Source: Sebastes aleutianus
Taxonomy: Eukaryota > Chordata > Actinopteri > Perciformes > Sebastidae
DNA: 64,000 nt
Direction: 5' to 3'
NCBI GenBank assembly: GCA_916700875.1
Contig: CAKAKS010000062.1
Coordinates: 4,417,373-4,481,372 of the forward strand
Positions 12,101 through 23,108 of the stretch are shown piece after piece. The position numbers and the translations under genes are program-made. Every line of letters begins with the position of its first letter. Positions within the stretch are counted from its first letter, which is position 1. Below the pieces are notes generated by a model that was not told the DNA's origin, did no database searches, and worked only from the letters and a program-made list of their open reading frames with translations.

Positions 12101-15100
12101 AAAGAGTTCCAAAGTTTTTGGAGAGAAAAATGTGGATCATAGAAGACATTAAGCAATGTGGCTCCAAGCAAATAGACAAACAAGCAGGAAATCTGGGATA
12201 GAACCACACAAGATACATACAGTACGTGTTTGTGGAACTGATGGGAAAGATTAAGAGTTTCCCAAAAAAAGGAGGCATTGATCAATTCTGCAATAAATAG
12301 GTTACCAATCAGCAGTACAGTGATTGTACTAAAGGTCGGCAACACTGGGTGCATATGTTGGCAAACCGTAGAAATATCCTGTGTTGGCATGCTGCTGATG
12401 ATTGAGAAAATGCCTCCTGCCTGCTGTGTTGCAGTGTGACCTGTTCATCCAGGAGGGTGCCAGGTTAGGCCGGACTCCTGCAGAGGTGGCCTCCATGTGT
12501 GATATCACTTTCTCCTGTGTCTCTGACCCAAAGGCTGCCAGGGATGTGAGTACCAGCCCCACTACAGTAAATGGCTTCCTGTGGAAGTGTGAATCACTGG
12601 CTTAAGGGTAAAATAACAACAACTTGTGTTTGTGTTTGTTTCTCTCCAGTTGGTGATGGGACCCAGTGGAGTGCTGCAGGGAATCAGGCCAGGCAAATGC
12701 TACGTAGAGATGTCCACTGTAGACCCAGAGACCATCACAGAACTCTCACAGGTATTCACTAACGCAACATACCCACACACCACAGTAGCCTCAATTCTCA
12801 GGGTCTTAGCAGCCTTCTTAAGGAAGTTAAGTACACAGTAAAAAAAACATGCACTATTGAGATAAGCATGGTCTCAAAGCTTTTTACCATCAGGAACTAT
12901 CCCAAACCATCAAAATGATTGTGTCTTTTCTTCTCCGTCTGAAATACATTCAGTATTAGCAGCTACTATCGTTGAAGTAGTATAGGTATCGCTGTATTAA
13001 GTTATTATTCGATGTTTGAATGTCAGGTGATCACATCGCGGGGCGGCCGTTTCCTGGAGGCTCCAGTGGCGGGAAGCCAGCAGCTCTCCAACGACGGGAT
13101 GCTGGTCATCCTTTCAGCGGGTGACAGAACAGTCTACGAGGATTGCAGCAGCTGCTTCCAGGCCATGGGCAAGACCTCGTTCTTCCTGGGTATGTAGGGT
13201 GTGATGATTACAAGTCAGCTCGCAGTTCGGTGTTTCACTGTTGGACACGCTCACGGTCGTTTTAGCAAAGACTAACATGAACGTGAACAACTTCTTAGCT
13301 ATTTCTGGGCTCTGTGGAGTTGCCAGGCAACCGGCCGACACACCAGGAAGTCACTGGTCTCTGCCAAGAAATAGTCTGGCAACATACCTTTCTGCAGAAC
13401 AGTGAATAGTCATGTTTACTCTTTGTTTTATGTAGGGATCAAACAAATGAGACTAAATTTTACTAGTTTCTGTTTCAGAATGCTTGAGCTGCCAAATGGT
13501 GTCAAATAAATGACTACATTTAGTGTACATTCATTGGTAAAGCTTTACAGAGGACCTATTATACTTATTTTCAGGTGCATACTTGTATTTTAGGTTTCCA
13601 CTAAAACATGTTTACATGCTTTAATGTTCAAAAAAACGCTTTACTTTTCTCATATCAGCTGTGCTGCAGCATCTCTTTTCACCCTCTGTCTGAAACTATC
13701 CGTTTCCCTCCCGCCCAGTCTGCTCTGATTGGTCACCTGGCCCCACTGTTGTGATTGGTCAACCGAACCAAACTGTTTGCGCTCTGTTCCAGCTCCACTC
13801 TAACTAGCCTTTTTTTGAGGGCGTGCCAAATAGGAATGCACCGATCCGACTTTTTCAGTCCCGATAGCAATACCTGGGCTTTGAGTATCGTCCGATACCA
13901 AGTCCTTTGTAAAACAAAATGTAACAAATACATACATTGATATAAATTTACTGATCATTAAAATCATAAATCGTACACCAGCAACTTGTTTAAAAAATCT
14001 TTGAAAATGAACAGGAATTACAATTCAAGTGTAAACCCTTTTTAATGCAGCAACACATTGGTCAACACTTTAACAGGAAATCAAATTCCAGTCAACATAA
14101 AGCTATACAGACTGACAGGTAACTGTCATCCTGCATAATTAGTCATTAGTCATAAGCATTATTAGTGTTATTAGACTGCAAATCGACCGCATGTTATGAT
14201 TAATAGTAGAGACAGTACTGTACAAAAGCTCCTTTGCGTGCTCCCAGATGACTGGAGTCACACACTTTTTAATGGAGTTAATGAACTGACAAAGTAGAGG
14301 GAGCAAGCACAGCAGTTTAGACAGCTTTTGACCTATTAATCAGGATGCTGACGTGCTATACACAGCCTTAAATACACATCAATAAGATCGCTTCCTGGAA
14401 CAGATTTCACCATCAGCAGATGGATTTATTAGTATTTTGCTTTTGAAATTGTGCTAAAATCACATACAGTATCTGCTATAAGCCAATAGGAACGCTCTCT
14501 CTCTGAAATGACCTGTGATTGGCCAAAGTCTCCCGTCACGGGCTAGAGTTTTTAAAGCCTGAAAACAGAGCCATGAGGAGGAGCAGAAGTCTAGTTATCT
14601 CTCAGAACACTTGAATTACAATATGCTGAAAGGTTATTAAGGAATTTTTGCACAGTGATGCCAAAAATGTACTGCCTACTGCTACATTAAGCATGGACAC
14701 ACTAAGGATGATTGTCATTTCAGAGTGGAGACTGTTGCATATCCCTACTTTGTATATGCATTTACGAATGCGTGCGTATGTGTTTTCAGGTGAAGCAGGA
14801 AATGCAGCGAGGATGATGCTGATCCTCAACATGGTGCAGGGAAGCTTCATGGCTACTATTGCAGAGGGGCTGACCCTGGCCCAGGCCACAGGCCAATCAC
14901 AGCAGACCTTCCTGGACATCCTGTGCCAGGGCCAGATGGCAAGCACCTTTGTGGACCAGAAATGCCAAAGTAAGTCCACACAAGAGAACGTTTTAAGTCG
15001 TTTGTTTTTCAGACTTGACCTTGCTTACTGGTTGTCTTTTATTCACTGTATTTAGTAGTTCATTTTCTTTCAATCTTACCTGGTGAAGTATTGAGTTTGT

Positions 15101-17223
15101 GGTTATAGAAAACTGGTTACATGAAACACTGTTAGACATTTTAATCAAAAATATAGTCGAATATGTTTGAAGTTAGGCTAATAAAAACCTTTCTTCCTGC
15201 CTCTTCCAGATATTTTACAGGGCAACTTTAAGCCAGACTACTATTTGAAACATATTCAGAAGGACCTGAGGCTAGCCATCTCCATGGGCGACATGGCCAA
15301 CCATCCAACCCCAATGGCTGCTGCTGCCAATGAGGTACAATTTTAGGATTGTTGCTACTTTGTGCTGAAAATGTTTTACAACAATAACATTTAATCTTTC
15401 TTTTTACTGTGAATCGGTGACCAAAACACCGCCTGCCTCTCGGTACTCATGGATTGAGCCGACGCTACAACTGTAGAGCACCCAGATACTGACATTTATG
15501 TTAAATGCATTCAAACGGCCCCGACGGAGCTGACCATGGATGGATAGAGAGAACGTAGCTGACGGGAGAGCTAGCGGAAGTATACACGTGTGACTACGTC
15601 CGGTTTTCAAAATAAGGTGTTAACAAAGGAAGCTATTTACAAAATACATATATAGAAATAAGATTGATTGGATTATATTCACCAGAAGTATAAAACATTA
15701 CATGTCCCTTATAAATTAAAAAGAAAATAAAACTAATTTGTCAGGGAAATGTCTTTATTCTTTGATTTTTGGGTTGCTGGAAAAAAAATGTAATAAATAA
15801 TGTCTGACAATGACTGATTGATTTTCATCACATATGTAGTCAGAGATTTCCTGAAGTCAAATATATCAAACATTCTTACTGTATTAATTTAGAGATTTTC
15901 CAAAGTAAAAGTCCCTAGAAGTGTATGATTGAACTTTTTCCCCGTGGTCTAGTGTTAAAAAAGTTAACAAAAATCACAAAATAAATCGTAATATCGAATC
16001 GCAATACACATTGAATCGGCATCCAAGTATCGTGATAGTATTGAATCGGGAGAAAGGTGAATCGTCCATACGCCCGTATGGATGGTCATGGCCCTTAGAG
16101 GATGACTCCTGCCCAAGCCTTTCGTCTATCACCACCACCAGGGCACCACCATGTTTTCCTTGAAATTTGGTGTGGATACTGTCAATAAAGCTTTTGTTTA
16201 CACAGCAGACTTTTTAACGTGAAACATATACAGAGAACGTCAAGTTTTATTGACTGTAGCTTAACAGCCATAGAAATAACCGAAGAATGAAAACAGTATT
16301 TCTGTTATGAAATTGAGATGAGCAATGTGATGTATGAGATTAATTAATGGAACATGTCACATTATCAGCCGGTGTAGAGGACACTGGTGCACACCATGGA
16401 TGTATTAAGAGAACTGGATACAGCATTGGAGGCGGGGCCCCGTTCATTCATACAAAAGTTGCTCAGTTGCAAAGTTGCAAAATGGCTGGACTTCCGTCTG
16501 GAAAAGTACCCGGATCTTGGTCACATGGAACATGCGCAGTAGCGTCCGCTCGGTCACATGACTCGGTCACGGGGTCCCAACGTCACGCCGTCGTCGCGGC
16601 TTGCGCTCCAGCCTCGGTCTTTTGTCTCTTTCACATGAACGGAGGAAGGGAAATAACTCTGGATTTGGCTATTAGTGCATTTTACAACTTTAAAAACCTA
16701 TGGGCTATTAGAGTGTTCGTACTGGGGAGTTGATTCACCTCAAAAAACATTATCTGCTGAGTTACAGACGTCTGTTTCCCAATGTAAGTTTATGGGAAAA
16801 AGTATTTTTGGGCCCAATGGCATCACGTGACCGACACGGAAGTTGCAGTACCGTCGTTTGGCCACTACGAAAGTTGGGATCGACGACCGGCGACCTAGTA
16901 TGGTGGGGTGTAACGAATTACGTATGACCATTGAAGCCATTCTCCTGGGTCTAGAGGTGTGTTTCTGCCCAAGCCATAGTGTGTTTTGGTAGTGTACAGA
17001 AAATGCCTCGTTTAACCCCCATTGAAACTTAGTTTCATCCACCCGCAGTAATGCTGAATCCTTTCTAACAATAAATGCTAGAATAACAATAGGAGTGAAT
17101 CATGTGGAATACAATAACTGAAACTCGTTTTTTCTGTTCCTGTTGCAGGTTTACAAGAGGGCTAAGGCACTGGACCAGTCAGACAATGATATCTCTGCAG
17201 TGTACAGAGCCTACATTCACTAG
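368..17223 (+). CDS. glyr1: Glyoxylate reductase 1 homolog / nucleosome-destabilizing factor (GLYR1, NPAC, NP60), 16 coding exons
   Basis: Coding exons: 368-405, 3439-3475, 3585-3664, 3763-3901, 6394-6504, 8222-8305, 9924-9977, 10544-10594, 10823-10896, 11282-11381, 12435-12545, 12650-12751, 13027-13189, 14790-14969, 15210-15334, 17149-17223. All junctions are GT-AG, phases agree, and the total is 1524 nt (507 aa). The protein begins MATVHLRIGDLVWGKLG. A PWWP domain (PPWPG near residues 20-24) lies in about residues 8-66. A short acidic/lysine-rich linker follows. Exon 7 carries DPHFHHFLLSQ, which in human GLYR1 binds the demethylase LSD2/KDM1B. The C-terminal half is beta-hydroxyacid-dehydrogenase-like, with the NAD-binding GLGLMGSG loop (about 228-235), and ends AVYRAYIH. 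The family acts in the nucleus on H3K36me3-marked gene bodies; the dehydrogenase fold mainly tetramerises. Human GLYR1 is 553 aa; the difference is in the linker, where no RGRPPK AT-hook is seen. The exon 6 end at 8305 was chosen for phase; a donor three bases on would break the frame. Confidence 0.95.
890..1880. repeat. Two-copy tandem duplication of about 0.5 kb spanning the left half of a MITE
   Basis: The block starting near 890 (ending ...CTCTTTCTGCAGACAA) recurs near 1398. Both copies run through a shared GGGTCAATTTAACCCACAT stretch, then ATGATATTATGTTAA, and then the left half of the AGGTCCCATAT-type MITE as far as AACATCAGCTGA. Only the second copy continues into the right half of the MITE. 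The copies have diverged by many substitutions, so the event is not recent. Confidence 0.8.
1580..2099. mobile_element. TTAA-flanked MITE, family A (AGGTCCCATAT termini), full length
   Basis: The 520 bp element is bounded by TTAA at both ends. Its inverted termini read TTAAAGG(C/T)CCCATAT and ATATGGGACCTTTAA. The interior has no long open frame. The TTAA target suggests mobilisation by a piggyBac-like transposase (inference). Related copies in this window lie at 1106-1395 (left half), 24682-25202 (full, inverted) and 48696-49051 (fragment), with a related element at 13545-13830. Confidence 0.8.
3137..3166. repeat. (TA)n microsatellite
   Basis: About 30 bp of alternating TA in glyr1 intron 1. 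Confidence 0.9.
4412..4675. mobile_element. hAT-like MITE with GGGCTGCAACTAATGATT-type ends
   Basis: The 264 bp element begins TAGGGCTGCAACTAATGATT and ends AATCGTTACAGCTCTA, which are imperfect inverted termini. The flanks TTTGACAG and ATGAACAG match at 6 of 8 positions, consistent with an aged 8-bp hAT target-site duplication. There is no coding capacity. Confidence 0.65.
5570..5735. mobile_element. Fragment of a dispersed element related to 58000-58200
   Basis: Bases 5633-5735 match 58103-58200 closely, including GAGAAACTTGAATAAATCCA followed by GTTGTTTGAAGGAGATGTTTTC. The terminal inverted repeats of the complete copy at 57647-58401 are missing here, so this is a truncated or deleted copy. 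Confidence 0.65.
7060..7465. repeat. Dispersed repeat, inverted relative to 16390-16735
   Basis: The block reads, on the other strand, as a diverged copy of 16390-16735. Shared landmarks are the GC-rich GACGTTGGGACCCCGTGACC segment, CGGGGCCCCGCCTCCAA, and CCAAATCCAGAGTTATTTCC. The element is uncharacterised. The short open frames within it are not genes. Confidence 0.7.
7470..7597. repeat. Tandem duplication, 2 x about 65 bp
   Basis: GGTGAAACAAGTAACTTCAG followed by a TTAGCTAGCGTAGCTAACGTTA tail occurs twice in direct succession with few mismatches. Confidence 0.8.
11036..11181. mobile_element. TTAA-flanked MITE, family B (AGCTGCAGTAGG termini), internally deleted
   Basis: This 146 bp copy starts TTAAAGCTGCAGTAGG and ends CCTACTGAAGCTTTAA. 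It keeps only the termini and the segment AGAGCCATGAGGAGGTGCAG to CCAATGATGCCAAAAA. The full-length relative lies at 27310-27872; partial copies lie near 14556-14690, 20808-21212 and 61137-61392. It is in a glyr1 intron. Confidence 0.85.
11860..12080. repeat. Interspersed repeat, LINE-tail-like
   Basis: The segment from GGATCATGAGCTGGATCGCC to TTGACGGAGGTAAA resembles a repeat common in fish genomes that ends in a GGCGGAGGTAA-type tail. I recognise the pattern from memory and cannot verify the family. It lies in a glyr1 intron and shows no coding capacity. Confidence 0.45.
13190..14789 (+). other. glyr1 intron 13, filled with MITE fragments
   Basis: A fragment related to MITE family A (13545-13830) is followed by the left end of a hAT-like element (ATAGGAATGCACCGATCCGA from about 13832). 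The right end of a family B MITE ends in TTAA at 14687-14690, 100 bp before exon 14. The middle is AT-rich with no feature seen. Confidence 0.6.
15335..17148 (+). other. glyr1 intron 15
   Basis: The intron contains a diverged patch rich in ATTGAATCG-type motifs near 15960-16060, like the ends of hAT elements, and the second arm of the dispersed inverted repeat (16390-16735). No coding exon is seen. Confidence 0.5.
16390..16735. repeat. Dispersed repeat, inverted partner of 7060-7465
   Basis: It shares the GC-rich core (GGTCACGGGGTCCCAACGTC) and both outer parts with 7060-7465 in reverse orientation. The two arms flank glyr1 exons 6 to 15. Confidence 0.7.
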
Positions 17224-20072
17224 AGCGAGAGGTGTGACCTATCCTCTGGACCATCCAGTCTTTAATCCCTTTCTTAATTCTCCCTTTGACATGTAATGAG
17301 CTTTTTTTTTTTTTATTTTATTTTAAATTCTAGTTGTTTTTATTTCATTTTGCCACAGCGCCAGCCATGTTAGTTGCCTACAAAGTCATGGGATTGTTCT
17401 TCTTTTGTTAGAGGCAACCTTGAGCATTGCACTGACTGTACTGGGGGGGGGGATATATGCTGTAAGGGTGCACCAGATGAGGTTGTACTGCTGCCGTTTG
17501 TCTGGTTTCAGTAACGCAGGGCGAGGATGTGGGGGTCCAGTGCCTGCCACTGTGAAGAGCAGGGTGTCCAGCTCCAGCCAGAGAAAAATGCTGTCAGGTT
17601 TTTGTGGATGCATAAACCCTAAAAGAAGATTTATTTGTTGTTGTTCATGTGTTCAAATGATGAGTATATTTAAATTGTGTGATTTTTTTTGTTTTGCTTT
17701 TCTTTTAAATTGTCCAGAATTCCATGAGAAAAAAAACACCAAGAACATGCCACTGCATTGCCTTAATATTGTAACCCCCCTCGAGTCTTTTCAACAATAG
17801 TATTTATTTATGTTTCTTTCTAGGTCTTCTTTGGTGCAGTTTTGGCCATGGCTTGTTTCTTTTATTTGATTAAGATGATTTATGCTTTTACGTTGGTGTT
17901 GATGCTTTTTTTTCTTTCTTGAATAGGTTAAGGACAGAGCAACAGATGTGTTGAGGCCTTAAAATGCAGTAATTGATATTTCTCATCAAGGCTTGAGATT
18001 TCCACATTTGAAACCCCTTCGTTCTTGTGTTTGGGAGAGTTCTCATTTACACTGTGTTTTTCTTTTTAATATATTACTCTGAAACACTTTTTGAGTTCCA
18101 TTTTAACTGAACCGTTGTAGATAAGCCCTCGACATCAATCGTGTTTTTATCCGGTAGTTAGAGATAAACGTTGTGGCTGGGTAATGAAAGCCAGTTTTAG
18201 ACCATCACGGGACACAAACTACACGATTAGAAACCAAGCTAATGAAACCATTTCCTGTGGGGTTAGTGGTTGGAGAGTTTCATCACTTTCAAAGACTGAA
18301 ACTTAAACTGTAGAATAAATAGAACGTCTCCAGCTCCACAGTCAGTAGCTGATGTTACATCAGTCTAACCCCGTTACAAGACGAGCGCGATCTTGACTAC
18401 GTAGTAGAGGTCTTCACAAGTTCTCTTAGTAAACGAGACCTGATTGGGGTCTGAAAGCTGACTGATAAATGGACCGCTATAAGCTCATGACAGTCATTAT
18501 ATATGTCAGCTGATAATTAACAAGAAATGTCAGTACAGAAAACAAATATTAAAGACCAAAGATATATTTGAGGTCATATAGAAATACTGTCCACATTACA
18601 TAGTTTGTCCATCAGAGAGCACCGACACTGATATGCATTTTGTTAAAAAAGACGATCTTAGCGAAAATTTTCTAATCACATTTTTTTTTAACTGTCAAGT
18701 GTTTGTATCTGCCTCAAATATTCCACATCGGGTCGGGCTCTACTTGGGTCCAAATTATAATTTCGGTGGACCAGTTCTGTCACTGCAGATCTCAGGTCTG
18801 TTTGTCAGTATGTCTAATGCCTGAGTGGATCCGAGCGGACTGTTATCACTTCTAATATATATATATATCATAATGAGGTTTCTTTTTGAAAATGAATTTC
18901 TTAAAGTTAGGGTGGGTTTTCTATTTGGGAATAGAATTTCAGACCTGTGAAGACCTCTACTACGTAGTCTTATGCAAGTATGCAGATGACAATGTCCAAT
19001 ATATGCAAAAGAAACCTGGCACGGCTGTGTATACTCAACCAGAGGTGTTGTAAAACCTGTGAAACAGCTGAGTTCTGATAGAAGACAAGATGGCTTTAAT
19101 CTGTCGGTGACTGTCGGAGTGCTCTTCTTTCCACCGCTAAAAATCCGATCCACCACACTGTGTGATATATCATAGCTTAAGGCATCGGTGTTCGCATATT
19201 GCGGAGTAAGTTTTGGGTTTTATGCCGTGTTGATTTTCTGCCCGATTTGACCAAACAGCTCCACGGTGCAGGACGGACGTGGGTAATATCCTGTCCCTCG
19301 TGGTGTCAGGAAGTAAGTGCAGAAATGGGTGAATCGAGATGGCAAATTATATCCTCGTAAGAAGTAGTCGACCCTACCGGCAAACATCTGGGATGTGACT
19401 TTGAGTGATTTATACACGTGAACGCTGTAGCAGCCAGCCCTGCTGTTCTTCAGCTATAACCCATACAGTATGACATGAAGACACAAAAAACAGGAGTGTG
19501 CACCATCACAAATTGTCATCGCTTACTTGCAGGAAAAAAAAAATACCCCATGGTGTTTAGTTTCTTTCAGACCCACGTTTTTTATCCGTTTAAACTGTAT
19601 ATGCATGAGTTTCTCATAATACATTTGTTTAATGTAAAGACTCCCGACGTCCCATTTTGAAAGGATTTCCGTTTGCCAAACAAACGATAAAGGTTTTTGA
19701 TTTCAGTGACCCTCACACACTCGAGTGTAAAAGAGAGGTTTTTAGAAGGCAGATGTAAATACAGTAGCACATTTAGCTTGCGTAGGGTTTCTTTTTTTAT
19801 CTACAATAACCGGGATTAATGACAACTACTACTACTTTTGTTTTTTGACTCTACAGAGCGACTATCTAACATCTGTGTCTTAATACTGTAGAATGTTCAG
19901 TTCAAGTGTAAATGGTTTATTAATATGTGGTTTATATAATCTGGCTTATCGCATTGAAATAACAATGACTATGATCCCGTTAAAGGAAGGAGGGTGTAAC
20001 TTTGATTTTGGGGGGATATTTATGATTTTATGTACATGTGGAAGTATCAAGACTTTTGTGCTGTTTAATAAA
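17224..20072 (+). other. glyr1: glyr1 3' UTR with candidate poly(A) signal
   Basis: From the glyr1 stop codon to the AATAAA at 20067-20072 there is no other gene. The downstream sequence TCCTCTCCTGATTACTGACATGTATG fits a cleavage and GU-rich region. If this signal is used, the 3' UTR is about 2.8 kb and includes the hAT-like element at 18405-18959. An earlier site is possible; transcript data would decide. Confidence 0.5.
18405..18959. mobile_element. Non-autonomous hAT-like element with perfect 8-bp target-site duplication
   Basis: The ends are TAGAGGTCTTCACA and TGTGAAGACCTCTA, exact inverted repeats. They are flanked directly by CTACGTAG at 18397-18404 and 18960-18967, a perfect 8-bp duplication, the hAT hallmark. 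The 555 bp interior has a short TA tract and no transposase. It sits inside the probable glyr1 3' UTR. Confidence 0.9.
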
Positions 20073-20130
20073 TCCTCTCCTGATTACTGACATGTATGCC
20101 GGTTTAATCACTGATACAGTGTTGTCTTGG

Positions 20131-20337
20131 CGGCTGTGGCTCAGGAGGTAGAGCAGTTTGTCCCTTAATTACAAGATTGGCGATTCAGGCGAAGTGTCCT
20201 GGAAGTCGTGTCCTTGAAGTCACCTCTATCAGTGTGTGAGTGAGTGTGCATTTGAATGGGTGAATGAGAGCCAATTAGTAAAGCTATTTGCCCGGTAAGG
20301 TATATAAGCACTATATAAATGCAGTCCATTTACCATT
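20131..20337 (+). mobile_element. tRNA-derived SINE
   Basis: The head carries a polymerase III A-box-like TGGCTCAGGAGGTAGAGC. The tail is GTGTGAGTGAGTGTGCATTTGAATGGGTGAATGAGAGCC, then GCACTATATAAATGCAGTCC, a tail type common in fish SINEs. The B box is degenerate (GCGATTCAGGC). The copy looks old and inactive. Confidence 0.65.
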
Positions 20338-20807
20338 TTGTCCTGTTAATATGTGGACTGTAAATTTTATTTTGATCTCTGATATTTTCTACTTGATGCC
20401 TCTCAAAACCAACAATGTGTTAGAGCCTCTTAATATTTTTTTACCTCCCTACCTTGTCCGTGGCTCTCAGCCCCAAGCCTAGCTTCATTTTTTAAAAAGG
20501 CTCCGTAATTTCCTGAAACAGCTGGACACTATTTTTTTTTAAAAATGTTATAGGATGAACTAGTGCATTTGTTTGGGACTATTTTCAGCGGTGGATTAAT
20601 CCACATTTGGTGCTCTAGTGCAGTGTTTCCCAAACTGCTTTTCTTGGGACCCATTTTTTTAAAATATCAAACCATCACAACCAAGTTTACAATAGTCTAT
20701 AAACTGAATTTATGTGTAAATGAAGGATCCTGACCCTTTTTACCGTCATTTCCGCATCAACTTCTATTACCTAGAATAGGTAAACCAGCCATGTCGAAGA
20801 GAGAGAA

Positions 20808-21212
20808 ATGGAGCAAAAATGACTAGTGAAAGTTATTTTTATAAAACGATCACTATATCTTGAAAGTGGTAGGCTACATGAGGGAGGTAATCTGAAAAAA
20901 AATCATGTTCCTCTGTGTCCTCGGGTGTCCTACGGTGCTCTTAATGGCATCTGCAAGATTTCACAGACCGGAAGGAAAACGACCAATCAGAGCCGAGCTG
21001 GAGCCTTGCCGTCTCTGAGCAGCTGTCAATCACTCGCAAGCTCCGATCAAACCGTCAAACTAGGCAGCGCTGATCAAATATGAATCAATATTCTGTTACT
21101 GTAATGTCTATTTCTCTCCTCAAATGTGTTCAGAATCGTCTTGTAGTGTAGTGTTTAGCTGTAAAATGAGAAGGTTTGTGACCCAGCAGCCATGTTGAGA
21201 TCTGCTAAGGTA
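20808..21212. mobile_element. MITE family B fragment
   Basis: The fragment matches the interior of the full copy at 27310-27872, from GAGCAAAAATGA and TTATAAAACG through CTGCAAGATTTCACAGACCGG and TGTCAATCACTC to CAGCCATGTTGAGATCTG. Both termini are missing. Confidence 0.7.
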
Positions 21213-21558
21213 ATATCAAGCACCACCCACCAGCCGGAGCACAGCCTGCTCTCCAGGCACTGGTCATAAAATGAATATTGACATTTATCAAAATGATATT
21301 AAATGGCGGGTCTGTGACAGATGTGAGATTATCTACCATAACCACGGTCAATGTGATTAGGCGAATAGTGGAACCAAACACCCAGGGCCCATGTAATTCG
21401 CCTAAGTTTTATTATGCATCTTGTGAGGTGCAGCAGACTGGGCAAGCACTTGTTGTGAACTAATTGACCTTAATTTTGCCATTAAGATCTGATTCCAGTG
21501 AAGTTCTATTCAGTTGTCTTTTATTATGAAATACAGTAATGCTGCTTTCTGGGTGTAG

Positions 21559-22297
21559 GGCAGGAGTCAGCAACCTTTACTATCAAAAGAGCCATTTAGG
21601 CAAAAAATAAAAATAAAAATCTGTCTGGAGCCGCAAAACATTTGAGCATTGTGATGAAGGCAACACAGTTTATAGTCTAAGTATATAGTATATAAGTCTA
21701 ATGCAGTGAGGGCCAAAGTGCAAATGTACTACGGAGTATTAGGGTCACATTGAGGGAAAAAAAGTTTTCCAGAATAAAGTCATAATATTACGAGACAGAA
21801 GTCATAATATAACAAGAAAAAAGTCTTAATATTACGAGAATAAAGTCATAACGTTACGGGACAAAAAGTCGTAAGATTACAAGAATAAAGTCATAACTTT
21901 ACGAGAAAAAAGTTGTAATATTACAACAATAAAGTCGTAATATTACGAGAATAAAGTCATAACTTTACGAGAAAAAAATTAAATAACATGTAAAATTACT
22001 ACTTTATAATATTATGACTTTTTCTTGTAAACTTCTGACTTTATTCTCGTAATATTATGACTGTATTCTTGTAATATCATTACTTTTTTATTCTTGAATT
22101 CTCAGATTTATTTTTTTTCCTCAATGTGACCCTGATACTCCGTCGTACCATAGACCTACAACAATGATAAATAAAAATGAAAATGTAAACAAAAGACAGT
22201 TATTCATTTCCATTTTTGTAAATCCCCAGGGAGCCACTGGAGAGGAACTAAAGAGCCACATGTGGCTCCGGAGCTGCAGGTTTGTGACCCCTGGTGT
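21559..22297. mobile_element. hAT-like element carrying a nested palindromic MITE
   Basis: The outer element has termini GGCAGGAGTCAGCAACC and GGTTTGTGACCCCTG, with AAGAGCCATTTAGG and AAAGAGCCACATGTGGCTCC next to them. An inner unit, about 21731-22147, is bounded by TACGGAGTATTAGGGTCACATTGAGG and the inverse CCTCAATGTGACCCTGATACTCCGT. The inner unit is filled by AATAAAGTCATAATATTACGAG repeats that flip orientation near 21990. The same repeat unit occurs at 60230-60705. Confidence 0.75.
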
Positions 22298-22599
22298 AGA
22301 GGCTAAAGTAAGCTAATGTGGCTCTCCACCTAAAAAAAACAAAAACGGTGGAAATAATCCATACCGGTGTAAATCCTCATAGTGAAAGATTCACACAGTA
22401 TGTATGGAAAAAAAAAAGACTGAAATATGCTGAGATTGTGCGGACTTTCTTGAATATGTTATGAACCCTAATAACCACTACAGATGACTTGTTTACTTGT
22501 TGATTCAGTTATTTGTACAGGCATGACAGTGGACGTATTGGAAGGGGGTATGTCTTCATATTTTCCATGTCACCTGAACGCTGCAGAGTACCATCCGTT

Positions 22600-23108
22600 T
22601 GTGTGACGCGGGCCGGAAGTTGTATTACCAAATAAGGACGAGTGGGCGGGGCCACCTTAATAGTGAACGTGTGACCAGCCTAATGGTGCATTCACTGGTC
22701 CTCGTAAAGTGCAAAATGCATTCCCCTCATTATAGTGTGTTTTGGTCGGAATTAATAACGCATGACGTATCATATATATCAATAACAAGCAACATGCGAC
22801 TGCTGTTTGCCCAAATAGCAGAATGAACAGGTGAGATTGCAAATACAGCATAATGAGTGCTTGGAATTAAAGATTACAAAGGTGCGTTTGTATATGCTGC
22901 TGATTTGCGACGTCCATGTGAGCGTTTGCGTTATTCCCGACAGTCCATGAAGGCAACAGATCCTCCGCTAATCTCGCAGGCAGTGAGGAGAGAGCTTCAT
23001 CCCGAGCAGAGGACGCGGTTTAACCTGTTATATCCAGTGTTTTCATCCTGTGTTCTTCTGCTCATCATCATGCTCAACTCGCAGAGATCTCTGTCCGAGC
23101 TGCCCAAG
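22600..23108 (+). promoter_or_regulatory. rogdi: rogdi promoter and 5' UTR region
   Basis: An ETS-type CCGGAAG sits in GGGCCGGAAGTTG near 22611, and a CRE-like TGACGT near 22764. The sequence becomes GC-rich toward the start codon. A long open frame that reads through 22857-23330 overlaps coding exon 1 in another frame and is not taken as coding. The transcription start is unknown. Confidence 0.4.

Larger units (their letters stand above)
20073..22600. other. Intergenic region between glyr1 and rogdi
   Basis: No gene is seen. The region is built of repeats: a tRNA-derived SINE (20131-20337), a MITE family B fragment (20808-21212) and a nested hAT-like plus palindromic element (21559-22297). 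Unassigned AT-rich stretches lie between them. Confidence 0.6.
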
